From assembly GCA_032718475.1 (NCBI GenBank), contig JAUCBJ010008474.1:1-20748 (forward strand): 20,748 nt of DNA. Direction: 5' to 3'. A model generated the notes under the pieces. It did no database searches and had not been told where the DNA came from. It saw only the letters and a list, made by a program, of their open reading frames with translations. Positions 9,915-20,748 of this stretch are shown here, one piece after another. The stretch is from Nemertoderma westbladi. Its lineage: Eukaryota; Xenacoelomorpha; Nemertodermatida; Nemertodermatidae. Each line of letters begins with the position of its first letter. Within the stretch, counting starts at the first letter, position 1. The position numbers and the translations under genes were made by a program.

Positions 9915-10268
9915 GACTATACCGTACTATAAGGTACCGTACTACCGAACCGTACTATAAGGTGCCGTACTACCGACTATACCGTACTATAAGGTGCCGT
10001 ACGACCGAACCGTACTATAAGGTGCCGTACTACCGACTATACCGTACTATAAGGTGCCGTACTACCGACTATACCGTACTATAAGGTACCGTACTACCGA
10101 CTATACCGTACTATAAGGTACCGTACTACCGAACCGTACTATAAGGTGCCGTACTACCGACTATACCGTACTATAAGGTGCCGTACGACCGAACCGTACT
10201 ATAAGGTGCCGTACTACCGACTATACCGTACTATAAGGTGCCGTACTACCGACTATACCGTACTATAA
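9717..10268. repeat. 184-bp higher-order repeat, three copies
   Basis: 9717-9900, 9901-10084 and 10085-10268 are identical six-unit blocks (32+28+32+28+32+32 bp), each starting GGTACCG and containing one TACGACCGAACC variant. The block occurs once in the first copy of the 1,070-bp duplication (8647-8830), so the triplication came after that event. Confidence 0.8.
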
Positions 10269-11688
10269 GGTGCCGTACTACCGACTATACCGTACTATAA
10301 GGTACCGTACTACCGACTATACCGTACTATAAGGTGCCGTACTACCGACTATACCGTACTATAAGGTACCGTACTACCGAACCGTACTATAAGGTGCCGT
10401 ACTACCGACTATACCGTACTATAAGGTGCCGTACTACCGAACCGTACTAAAGGTGCCGTACTACCGACTATACCGTACTATAAGGTGCCGTACTACCGAA
10501 CCGTACTATAAGGTGCCGTACTACCGACTATACCGTACTATAAGGTGCCGTACGACCGAACCGTACTATAAGGTGCCGTACTACCGACTATACCGTACTA
10601 TAAGGTGCCGTACTACCGACTATACCGTACTATAAGGTGCCGTACTACCGACTATACCGTACTATAAGGTACCGTACTACCGACTATACCGTACTATAAG
10701 GTGCCGTACTACCGACTATACCGTACTATAAGGTACCGTACTACCGAACCGTACTATAAGGTGCCGTACTACCGACTATACCGTACTATAAGGTGCCGTA
10801 CTACCGAACCGTACTAAAGGTGCCGTACTACCGACTATACCGTACTATAAGGTGCCGTACTACCGACTATACCGTACTATAAGGTGCCGTACTACCGACT
10901 ATACCGTACTATAAGGTGCCGTACTACCGACTATACCGTACTATAAGGTGCCGTACGACCGAACCGTACTATAAGGTGCCGTACTACCGACTATACCGTA
11001 CTATAAGGTGCCGTACTACCGACTATACCGTACTATAAGGTGCCGTACTACCGACTATACCGTACTATAAGGTACCGTACTACCGACTATACCGTACTAT
11101 AAGGTGCCGTACTACCGACTATACCGTACTATAAGGTACCGTACTACCGAACCGTACTATAAGGTGCCGTACTACCTACTATACCGTACTATAAGGTGCC
11201 GTACTACCGACTATACCGTACTATAAGGTACCGTACTACCTACTATACCGTACTATAAGGTGCCGTACTACCGAACCGTACTATAAGGTGCCGTACTACC
11301 GACTATACCGTACTATAAGGTACCGTACTACCTACTATACCGTACTATAAGGTGCCGTACTACCGAACCGTACTAAAGGTGCCGTACTACCGACTATACC
11401 GTACTATAAGGTGCCGTACTACCGAACCGTACTATAAGGTGCCGTACTACCGACTATACCGTACTATAAGGTGCCGTACTACCGACTATACCGTACTATA
11501 AGGTGCCGTACTACCGACTATACCGTACTATAAGGTGCCGTACTACCGACTATACCGTACTATAAGGTGCCGTACTACCGACTATACCGTACTATAAGGT
11601 GCCGTACTACCGACTATACCGTACTATAAGGTGCCGTACTACCGAACCGTACTATAAGGTGCCGTACTACCGACTATACCGTACTATA

Positions 11689-12681
11689 GTAACTATGTCG
11701 TACAATCGCCCTTATATGAGGAAAAAAGTATATCATTTAATAACCGTTATGGGTTCATAAAGTAAATATCAATGTACGTATAATGTATATCGTTAATTCA
11801 ATTTGAGTTCAATAAGTTATTTACGTGATGTTGGTGTACTTCTACCTGTCAAACACGTTTAAATATCATGAAGCAGTATTGGAATACATTACACACAACA
11901 CGTAGAGGGGGCATCCCTCACACGTATGTCAAGACGAACCTATGTGTGGAGGTACAAGTAGTGGACCTAGTCATACGCCCTCTCGCGGCCGGCAGAGGAA
12001 CTATAGATATCTGTCTGTGTGTTTAATTTCTAAACTTTTTATAGACTTACATGTGTACCAAATTTGGTTCCATTTCATCAAAGATTGACAGACTTATTAG
12101 CGTTCATTTCCAATAACGACAACATCGACGACATACTCGTCCACCGTGGCTCACCTAGACTTCGTGGCTTGCTCCAGATTATAATTATTAATTACCTGTC
12201 AATTTTTTAATGTTAACTCAATTAAATTGGTCCTTTTTTTTCGAAGAAAACCAAATTGGTCATTTGTATCTAGCACGCCACTGCACTGCATATAGTAGCA
12301 ATACTTGCAGAGGGACAATTCTATTTTCAATTAATTCATAATTCAACCGCCATCTAAGTGGTTTTTAATGGGTGTTCTAGTTATTTGATGCAGTTTCACA
12401 AATAGTTCATTGTTGTGCTTACTGTTTTTTTACGTGGTTTTTTATTATTTCGTATTATTTTAATTCATTTAAAGTAGGCCTAATTGATAAATTAATGTAT
12501 TATTTTGCTTTGATTTAACAGCTAGACGGCATTTGTTCCGTATTTGTTTTGCAGTAATTGTATAAATCACAATAGTTTACCTTCTGCCTAATTATATTTA
12601 TATTTAACTTTGAATAAAATATATAGAGGCTTTCATCATTATTTTTCAAGCATTTTTTAGAAGCCGGTTATAAAGGGTGGC
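11689..12681. other. AT-rich spacer between arrays 1 and 2, no gene seen
   Basis: No open frame or RNA gene is recognisable. One AGGCCT motif lies at 12477. AAATTGGTC occurs twice (12224 and 12253) around a T-run and GAAGAAAA. The stretch 11905-12110 has a GC-richer patch (CTCTCGCGGCCGGCAGAGG) followed by ACCAAATTTGGTTCC, which resembles in style the 3' parts of dispersed animal repeats, but I cannot assign it to a family. Confidence 0.6.
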
Positions 12682-14794
12682 ATGAATTTAGTACCAATGG
12701 AGGCGAAATTAGCTCCATTGGAGGCGAACTTAGCGCCAATGGAGGCGAACTTAGCTCCATTGGAGGGGAACTTAGCTCCAATAGAGGCGAACTTAGCTCC
12801 AATCGAGGCGAACTTAGCTCCAATAGAGGTAAACTTAGCTCTAAATGGAGAAAAACTTAGCTCCAATAGAGGCAAACTTAGCTCTAATGGAGGCGAACTT
12901 TGCTCCAATAGAGGCAAACTTAGCTCCAATGGAGGCGAACTTAGCTCCATTGGAGGCGAAGGTAGCTCCAATAGAGGCGAACTTAGCTCCAATGGAGGCG
13001 GACTTAGCTCCAATAGAGGTAAACTTAGCTCTAATGGAGGCGAACTTATCTCCAATAGAGGCGAACTTAGCTCCATTGAAGGCGAACTTATCTCCAATGG
13101 AGGCGAAATTAGCTCCATTGTAGGCGAACTTAGCTCCATTGGAGGCGAACTTAGCTCCAATGGAGGCGAACTTAGCTCCAATGGAGGCGAACTTATCTCC
13201 ATTGGAGGGGAACTTAGCTCCAATAGAGGCGAACTTAGCTCCATTGGAGGCGAACTTAGCTCCAATGGAGGCGAACTTAGCTCCATCGGAGGCGAAGTTA
13301 GCTCCAATAGAGGTAAACTTAGCTCTAATGTAGGCGAACTTATCTCCAATAGAGGCGAACTTAGCTCCAATGGAGGCGAACTTAGCTCTAATAGAGGTAA
13401 ACTTAGCTCTAATGGATGCGAACTTAGCTCCAAAAGAGGCAAACTTAGCTCCATTGGAGGCGAACTTTTAGCTCCAATGGAAGCGAACTTAGCTCCAATG
13501 GAGGCGAACTTAGCTCCAATGGAGGCGAACTTAGCTCCAATGGAGGCGAACTTAGCTCCATCGGAGGCGAAGTTAGCTCCAATAGAGGTAAACTTAGCTC
13601 TAATGTAGGCGAACTTATCTCCAATGGAGGCGAACTTAGCTCCAATGGAGGCGAACTTAGCTCCAATAAAGGCGAACTTAGCTCCATTGGAGGCGAACTT
13701 AGCTCCAATGGAGGCGAACTAAGCTCCATTGGAGGAGAACTTAGCTCCAATAGAGGCGAACTTAACTCCAATGGAGGCGAACTTAGTTTCAATGGAGGCG
13801 AACTTAGCTCCAATGGAGGCAAACTTAGCTCCATTGGAGGCAAACTTAGCTCCATTGGAGGCGAAGGTAGCTCCAATAGAGGCGAACTTAGCTCCAATGG
13901 AGGCGGACTTAGCTCCTATAGAGGTAAACTTAGCTCTAATGGAGGCGAACTTATCTCCAATAGAGGCGAACTTAGCTCCATTGAAGGCGAACTTATCTCC
14001 AATGGAGGCGAAATTAGCTCCAATGGAGGCGAACTTAGCTCCAATGGAGGCGAACTTAGCTCCATTGGAGGCGAACTTAGCTCCAATGGAGGCGAACTTA
14101 GCTCCAATGGAGGCGAACTTATCTCCATTGGAGGGGAACTTAGCTCCAATAGAGGCGAACTTAGCTCTAATAGAGGTAAACTTAGCTCTAATGGAGGCGA
14201 ACTTAGCTCCAATAGAGGCAAACTTAGCTCCATTGGAGGCGAACTTTTAGCTCCAATGGAGGCGAACTTAGCTCCAATGGAGGCGAACTTAGCTCCATCG
14301 GAGGCGAAGTTAGCTCCAATAGAGGTAAACTTAGCTCTAATGTAGGCGAACTTATCTCCAATAGAGGCGAACTTAGCTCCAATGGAGGCGAACTTAGCTC
14401 CAATAAAGGCGAACTTAGCTCCATTGGAGGCGAACTTAGCTCCAATGGAGGCGAACTAAGCTCCATTGGAGGAGAACTTAGCTCCAATAGAGGCGAACTT
14501 AACTCCAATGGAGGCGAACTTAGTTTCAATGGAGGCGAACTTAGCTCCAATGGAGGCGAACTTAGCTCCATTGGAGGCGAACTTAGCTCCATTTGAGGCG
14601 AACTTAGCTCCAATGGAGGCGAACTTAGCTCCAATGGAGGCGAACTTAGCTCCAATGGAGGCAAACTTAGCTCCATTGGAGGCGAAGTTAGCTCCATTGG
14701 AGGCGAACTGAGCTCCAATGGAGGCGAACTTAGCTCCAATGGAGGCGAACTTAGCTCCAATAGAGGCGAACTTAGCTCCAATGGAGGCGAACTT
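12682..14794 (+). repeat. Tandem array 2, 21-bp unit
   Basis: About 100 contiguous copies of a 21-bp unit, GAGGCGAACTTAGCTCCAAT plus G. Common variants are ATTGG/ATAGA for ATGGA, GGTAAAC or GGCAAAC for GGCGAAC, CTCTAAT for CTCCAAT and TTATCTCC for TTAGCTCC. Since 21 is 7 codons, several frames stay open by default; the + frame reads MEANLAP repeatedly. The frame is broken by an extra A near 12843, extra TT near 13466 and 14245, and stops such as ATGTAG (near 13119, 13328, 13603 and 14340). Variation is not restricted to silent sites. Longer blocks repeat inside it: a diagnostic segment starting TCGGAGGCGAAG occurs at 13286, 13561 and 14298. The first unit (12682-12697, AATTTAGTACC) is closer to array 3. 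Confidence 0.95.
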
Positions 14795-15000
14795 GTATAA
14801 TAAACTGGAAAGCTCCATGGCTGCGAATATAGACGCAATACTAGCTAGCACTCGAGGCCGCAAAGTCGCAGTGCTTTCATACTTTTACTTCGGGCTAATG
14901 GTACACCTTTTCCATAAGCGCGCATGTGTTCATCGCTTACGCGCACGCGTTCTTTCGCCAAATATTACGGCGCCCACAGCGCAAATACATCCCAATCCGT
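14795..15000. other. Spacer between arrays 2 and 3, GC-richer, no gene seen
   Basis: A 206-bp non-repetitive stretch richer in CpG and GC than its surroundings (GCGCGCATG, TTACGCGCACGCG, ACGGCGCCCACAGCGC). It begins with a decayed array 2-like unit (AGCTCCATGGCTGCGAA at 14811-14827). One plus-strand frame crosses it by continuing from the array, with no recognisable protein. It forms the centre of the inverted pair made by arrays 2 and 3. Confidence 0.6.
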
Positions 15001-18000
15001 TCGTTTCCATTGGAATTAAATTCGTTTTCAAATAGAGGCTTAGAGGGGTTGGAACTAAGTTCGCCTCCATTGGAACTAAATTTGTTTCGACATAGGGATT
15101 GGAACTAAGTTCGCCTCCAATGGAACTAAATTTGTTTCGACATAGGTAGGGATTGGAACTAAGTTCACCTCCAATGGAACTAAATTTGTTTCGACATAGG
15201 GATTGGAACTAAGTTCACCTCCAATGGAACTAAATTTGTTTCGACATAGGGATTGGAACTAAGTTCGCCTCCAATGGAACTAAATTTGTTTCGACATAGG
15301 GATTGGAACTAAGTTCGCCTCCAATGGAACTAAATATGTTTCGACATAGGGATTGGAACTAAGTTCACCTCCAATGGAACTAAATTTTTTTCGACATAGG
15401 GATTGGAACTAAGTTCGCCTCCAATGGAACTAAATTTGTTTCGACATAGGTAGGGATTGGAACTAAGTTCACCTCCAATGGAACTAAATTTGTTTCGACA
15501 TAGGGATTGGAACTAAGTTCGCCTCCAATGGAACTAAATATGTTTCGACATAGGGATTGGAACTAAGTTCGCCTCCAATGGAACTAAATTTGTTTCGACA
15601 TAGGGATTGGAACTAAGTTCACCTCCAATGGAACTAAATTTGTTTCGACATAGGGATTGGAACTAAGTTCACCTCCAATGGAACTAAATTTGTTTCGACA
15701 TAGGTAGGGATTGGAACTAAGTTCACCTCCAATGGAACTAAATTTGTTTCGACATAGGTAGGGATTGGAACTAAGTTCACCTCCAATGGAACTAAATTTG
15801 TTCCGACATAGGGAGGGATTGGAACTAAGTTCACCTCCAATGGAACTAAATTTGTTTCGACATAGGTATTGGAACTAAGTTCACCTCCAATGGAACTAAA
15901 TTTGTTCCGACATAGGGATTGGAACTAAGTTCACCTCCAATGGAACTAAATTTGTTTCGACATAGGGAGGGATTGGAACTAAGTTCACCTCCAATGGAAC
16001 TAAATATGTTTCGACATAGGTAGGGATTGGAACTAAGTTCACCTCCATTGGAACTAAATTTGTTTCGACATAGGGAGGGATTGGAACTAAGTTCACCTCC
16101 AATGGAACTAAATATGTTTCGACATAGGTAGGGATTGGAACTAAGTTCACCTCCATTGGAACTAAATTTGTTTCGACATAGGGAGGGATTGGAACTAAGT
16201 TCGCCTCCAATGGAACTAAATTTGTTTCGACATAGGGATTGGAACTAAGTTCACCTCCAATGGAACTAAATTTGTTTCGACATAGGTAGGGATTGGAACT
16301 AAGTTCACCTCCAATGGAACTAAATTTGTTCCGACATAGGTAGGGTTTGGAACTAAGTTCACCTCCAATGGAACTAAATTTGTTTCGATATAGGGATTGG
16401 AACTAAGTTCACCTCCATTGGAACTAAATTTGTTTCGACATAGGGATTGGAACTAAGTTCACCTCCAATGGAACTAAATTTGTTTCGATATAGGGATTGG
16501 AACTAAGTTCACCTCCAATGGAACTAAATTTGTTTCGACATAGGTAGGGATTGGAACTAAGTTCACCTCCATTGGAACTAAATTTGTTTCGACATAGGGA
16601 GGGATTGGAACTAAGTTCACCTCCAATGGAACTAAATATGTTTCGACATAGGTAGGGATTGGAACTAAGTTCACCTCCATTGGAACTAAATTTGTTTCGA
16701 CATAGGGAGGGATTGGAACTAAGTTCGCCTCCAATGGAACTAAATTTGTTTCGACATAGGGATTGGAACTAAGTTCACCTCCAATGGAACTAAATTTGTT
16801 TCGACATAGGTAGGGATTGGAACTAAGTTCACCTCCAATGGAACTAAATTTGTTCCGACATAGGTAGGGTTTGGAACTAAGTTCACCTCCAATGGAACTA
16901 AATTTGTTTCGATATAGGGATTGGAACTAAGTTCACCTCCATTGGAACTAAATTTGTTTCGACATAGGGATTGGAACTAAGTTCACCTCCAATGGAACTA
17001 AATTTGTTTCGATATAGGGATTGGAACTAAGTTCACCTCCAATGGAACTAAATTTGTTTCGACATAGGTAGGGATTGGAACTAAGTTCACCTCCAATGGA
17101 ACTAAATTTGTTTCGATATAGGGATTGGAACTAAGTTCACCTCCATTGGAACTAAATTTGTTTCGACATAGGTAGGGATTGGAACTAAGTTCACCTCCAA
17201 TGGAACTAAATATGTTTCGACATAGGTAGGGATTGGAACTAAGTTCGCCTCCAATGGAACTAAATTTGTTTCGACATAGGGAGGGATTGGAACTAAGTTC
17301 ACCTCCAATGGAACTAAATATGTTTCGACATAGGTAGGGATTGGAACTAAGTTCACCTCCAATGGAACTAAATTTGTTTCGACATAGGTAGGGTTTGGAA
17401 CTAAGTTCACCTCCATTGGAACTAAATTTGTTTCGACATAGGGAGGGATTGGAACTAAGTTCACCTCCAATGGAACTAAATATGTTTCGACATAGGTAGG
17501 GATTGGAACTAAGTTCACCTCCATTGGAACTAAATTTGTTTCGACATAGGGATTGGAACTAAGTTTACCTCCAATGGAACTAAATTTGTTTCGACATAGG
17601 TAGGGATTGGAACTAAGTTCACCTCCAATGGAACTAAATATGTTTCGACATAGGTAGGGATTGGAACTAAGTTCGCCTCCAATGGAACTAAATATGTTTC
17701 GACATAGGTAGGGATTGGAACTAAGTTCGCCTCCAATGGAACTAAATATGTTTCGACATAGGTAGGGATTGGAACTAAGTTCGCCTCCAATGGAACTAAA
17801 TATGTTTCGACATAGGGATTGGAACTAAGTTCGCCTCCAATGGAACTAAATATGTTTCGACATAGGGATTGGAACTAAGTTCACCTCCATTGGAACTAAA
17901 TTTGTTCCGACATAGGGATTGGAACTAAGTTCGCCTCCAATGGAACTAAATATGTTTCGACATCGGTAGGGATTGGAACTAAGTTCGCCTCCAATGGAAC

Positions 18001-20519
18001 TAAATATGTTTCGACATAGGTAGGGATTGGAACTAAGTTCGCCTCCAATGGAACTAAATTTGTTTCGACATAGGTAGGGATTGGAACTAAGTTCGCCTCC
18101 AATGGAACTAAATATGTTTCGACATAGGTAGGGATTGGAACTAAGTTCGCCTCCAATGGAACTAAATATGTTTCGACATAGGGATTGGAACTAAGTTCGC
18201 CTCCAATGGAACTAAATATGTTTCGACATAGGGATTGGAACTAAGTTCACCTCCATTGGAACTAAATTTGTTCCGACATAGGGATTGGAACTAAGTTCGC
18301 CTCCAATGGAACTAAATATGTTTCGACATAGGTAGGGATTGGAACTAAGTTCGCCTCCAATGGAACTAAATATGTTTCGACATAGGTAGGGATTGGAACT
18401 AAGTTCACCTCCATTGGAACTAAATTTGTTTCGACATAGGGATTGGAACTAAGTTTACCTCCAATGGAACTAAATTTGTTTCGACATAGGTAGGGATTGG
18501 AACTAAGTTCACCTCCATTGGAACTAAATTTGTTTCGACATAGGGATTGGAACTAAGTTTACCTCCAATGGAACTAAATTTGTTTCGACATAGGTAGGTA
18601 TTGGAACTAAGTTCACCTCCATTGGAACTAAATTTGTTTCGACATAGGGATTGGAACTAAGTTTACCTCCAATGGAACTAAATTTGTTTCGACATAGGTA
18701 GGTATTGGAACTAAGTTCACCTCCATTGGAACTAAATTTGTTTCGACATAGGTAGGGATTGGAACTAAGTTCACCTCCAATGGAACTAAATATGTTTCGA
18801 CATAGGTAGGGATTGGAACTAAGTTCGCCTCCAATGGAACTAAATTTGTTTCGACATAGGGATTGGAACTAAGTTCGCCTCCAATGGAACTAAATATGTT
18901 TCGACATAGGTAGGGATTGGAACTAAGTTCGCCTCCAATGGAACTAAATATGTTTCGACATAGGTAGGGATTGGAACTAAGTTCGCCTCCAATGGAACTA
19001 AATATGTTTCGACATAGGGATTGGAACTAAGTTCGCCTCCAATGGAACTAAATATGTTTCGACATAGGGATTGGAACTAAGTTCACCTCCATTGGAACTA
19101 AATTTGTTCCGACATAGGGATTGGAACTAAGTTCACCTCCAATGGAACTAAATATGTTTCGACATAGGTAGGGATTGGAACTAAGTTCGCCTCCAATGGA
19201 ACTAAATTTGTTTCGACATAGGGATTGGAACTAAGTTCGCCTCCAATGGAACTAAATATGTTTCGACATAGGTAGGGATTGGAACTAAGTTCGCCTCCAA
19301 TGGAACTAAATATGTTTCGACATAGGGATTGGAACTAAGTTCGCCTCCAATGGAACTAAATATGTTTCGACATAGGGATTGGAACTAAGTTCACCTCCAT
19401 TGGAACTAAATTTGTTCCGACATAGGGATTGGAACTAAGTTCACCTCCAATGGAACTAAATTTGTTTCGACATAGGTAGGGATTGGAACTAAGTTCGCCT
19501 CCAATGGAACTAAATATGTTTCGACATAGGTAGGGATTGGAACTAAGTTCACCTCCAATGGAACTAAATATGTTTCGACATAGGTAGGGATTGGAACTAA
19601 GTTCGCCTCCAATGGAACTAAATTTGTTTCGACATAGGTAGGGATTGGAACTAAGTTCACCTCCAATGGAACTAAATATGTTTCGACATAGGTAGGGATT
19701 GGAACTAAGTTCGCCTCCAATGGAACTAAATTTGTTTCGACATAGGGATTGGAACTAAGTTCGCCTCCAATGGAACTAAATATGTTTCGACATAGGTAGG
19801 GATTGGAACTAAGTTCGCCTCCAATGGAACTAAATATGTTTCGACATAGGTAGGGATTGGAACTAAGTTCGCCTCCAATGGAACTAAATATGTTTCGACA
19901 TAGGGATTGGAACTAAGTTCGCCTCCAATGGAACTAAATATGTTTCGACATAGGGATTGGAACTAAGTTCACCTCCATTGGAACTAAATTTGTTCCGACA
20001 TAGGGATTGGAACTAAGTTCACCTCCAATGGAACTAAATTTGTTTCGACATAGGTAGGGATTGGAACTAAGTTCGCCTCCAATGGAACTAAATATGTTTC
20101 GACATAGGTAGGGATTGGAACTAAGTTCGCCTCCAATGGAACTAAATTTGTTCCGACATAGGGATTGGAACTAAGTTCGCCTCCAATGGAACTAAATATG
20201 TTTCGACATAGGTAGGGATTGGAACTAAGTTCACCTCCATTGGAACTAAATTTGTTTCGACATAGGTAGGGATTGGAACTAAGTTCGCCTCCAATGGAAC
20301 TAAATATGTTTCGACATAGGGATTGGAACTAAGTTCGCCTCCAATGGAACTAAATATGTTTCGACATAGGTAGGGATTGGAACTAAGTTCACCTCCATTG
20401 GAACTAAATTTGTTTCGACATAGGTAGGGATTGGAACTAAGTTCGCCTCCAATGGAACTAAATATGTTTCGACATAGGGATTGGAACTAAGTTCACCTCC
20501 AATGGAACTAAATTTGTTT
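15001..20519 (-). repeat. Tandem array 3, 50/54-bp unit related to array 2
   Basis: About 105 contiguous units. Examples are 15097-15150 (54 bp, with an extra TAGG) and 15151-15200 (50 bp). Some 54-bp units carry GAGG instead. Each unit contains CTAAGTTCGCCTCCAATGGA, an exact reverse complement of array 2 sequence, then AACTAAATTTGTTTCGACAT. The main variable sites are TTCGCC/TTCACC, AAATTTG/AAATATG, CCAATGG/CCATTGG and TTTCGAC/TTCCGAC. Read on the minus strand, runs of 54-bp units keep an 18-residue frame open. Each 50-bp unit shifts it to a stop after MSKQI or MSEQI, so open frames reach only 68-140 codons. First (15001-15038) and last units are decayed. Confidence 0.95.
16010..17093. repeat. 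524-bp exact tandem duplication inside array 3
   Basis: About 16010-16569 and 16534-17093 are identical in line-by-line comparison (about 560 bp, offset 524). They share the order of 50- and 54-bp units and rare variants TTCCGACATAGGTAGGGTTT and TTTCGATATAGGG. Mismatches return on both sides. Further blocks with offsets of several hundred bp are suggested around 17900-18280 and 19220-20130, but I did not trace those to their ends. Confidence 0.75.
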
Positions 20520-20748
20520 AACAAAGCATTTTCGGAAAAGATCTGAGTTCTAGAATGTGTTTTTGATGTGTAAATTACACAAAAATTACCAGAAAAATTA
20601 GGTGGCCCTGTGGTCGTTCTGTGTTATGTACTTTTCCTATAGAAATGTATTGCAAACGAATATCCAACAAGATATATATAATAGTCATTATATTGGAGCC
20701 GTGTAATTTTTTGCATCGGATTTTTCTAACAATTAATAGATAATATTA
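20520..20748. other. AT-rich flank after array 3, nothing recognised
   Basis: Unique AT-rich sequence to the window end. No gene, repeat or signal is supported. Confidence 0.6.

Larger units (their letters stand above)
6126..11688. repeat. Tandem array 1, 32-bp unit with 28- and 27-bp variants
   Basis: About 180 contiguous units with no unique spacers. A typical 32-bp unit is 6129-6160. It looks like two related halves, each starting CCGTACTA: one continues CCGACTAT, the other TAAGGTG. A 28-bp variant (for example 7681-7708) reads CCGAACCG where CTAT has been lost. A 27-bp variant (6353-6379) has also lost the T of CTATAAGG. Partial duplications of the second half (ACTATAAGGTGCCGTCCTA) occur repeatedly. 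GGTGCC alternates with GGTACC. Unit lengths are not multiples of three and no credible protein is encoded. The array ends abruptly at 11688, where CTATAAGG becomes CTATAGTA. Confidence 0.95.

Noticed and set aside
10426-10635. Plus-strand 69-codon frame in array 1
   Set aside because: It is a chance run where unit lengths add up in frame, and it is purely repeat-derived.
6126-11688. CRISPR-like array of about 30-bp repeats
   Set aside because: Units are directly adjacent with no unique spacers, lengths vary, there are no cas genes, and the context is an animal genome. It is a minisatellite.
11900-11950. Hairpin between CCCTCACACGTATG and TATGTGTGGAGG, considered as an RNA gene or terminator
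   Set aside because: The pairing needs a bulge and is short, with no flanking RNA-gene features.
11689-12681. tRNA, snRNA or other RNA gene in the spacer
   Set aside because: No A-box/B-box pair or cloverleaf could be recognised by eye.
12657-14863. Proteins of 81-308 residues on both strands (MEANLAP or SSPPLEL repeats)
   Set aside because: A 21-bp unit gives open frames in several frames by arithmetic. Frame slips, in-unit stops and unconstrained substitutions argue against coding.
15634-20524. Minus-strand open frames of 68-140 codons (EVNLVPIPTYVETNLVPL repeats)
   Set aside because: They exist only where 54-bp units run together and stop at each 50-bp unit. There is no start signal, promoter or recognisable domain.

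Overview
This is eukaryotic, animal-type DNA. The only convincing gene is a NEDD4-family HECT ubiquitin ligase with the metazoan C2-WW-WW-WW-HECT layout. The AT-rich intergenic DNA carries many AGGCCT and ACCGGT motifs, in a style I associate with marine invertebrates. I cannot name the species. About 64% of the window (roughly 13.2 of 20.7 kb) is tandem repeat.

Layout: 1-1732 is AT-rich 5' flank built from small decayed repeats, with a possible 3' splice site and a short uORF just before the gene. 1733-4579 is the intact, uninterrupted ligase gene (948 aa). 4580-4974 is a 3' UTR-like stretch with AATAAA at 4929. Tandem array 1 (about 32-bp unit, 4975-5022 plus 6126-11688) starts about 40 bp after that signal. 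It is split near its left edge by a 1,103-bp non-autonomous hAT-type element (5023-6125) with 18-bp perfect terminal inverted repeats and a perfect 8-bp target duplication. 11689-12681 is gene-free AT-rich spacer. 12682-14794 is array 2 (21-bp unit). 14795-15000 is a short GC-richer spacer. 15001-20519 is array 3 (units of 50 or 54 bp). 20520-20748 is AT-rich DNA with nothing recognisable.

The most interesting structural result is that arrays 2 and 3 are related and point in opposite directions. Each array 3 unit holds about 1.4 copies of the array 2 unit on the other strand, plus about 20 bp of new sequence. Together they form a large imperfect inverted repeat around a spacer of about 200 bp. 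Arrays 1 and 3 also carry large exact internal duplications (1,070-bp and 524-bp offsets), a sign of recent unequal exchange or of assembly trouble. The ligase is odd for having no introns, a 14-copy Pro/Val/Ser/Gly coding minisatellite between C2 and the first WW domain, and a Phe in place of the first Trp of WW2.

I see no operon-like or multi-gene system. The long open frames in the arrays follow from unit lengths divisible by three and are not supported as genes.
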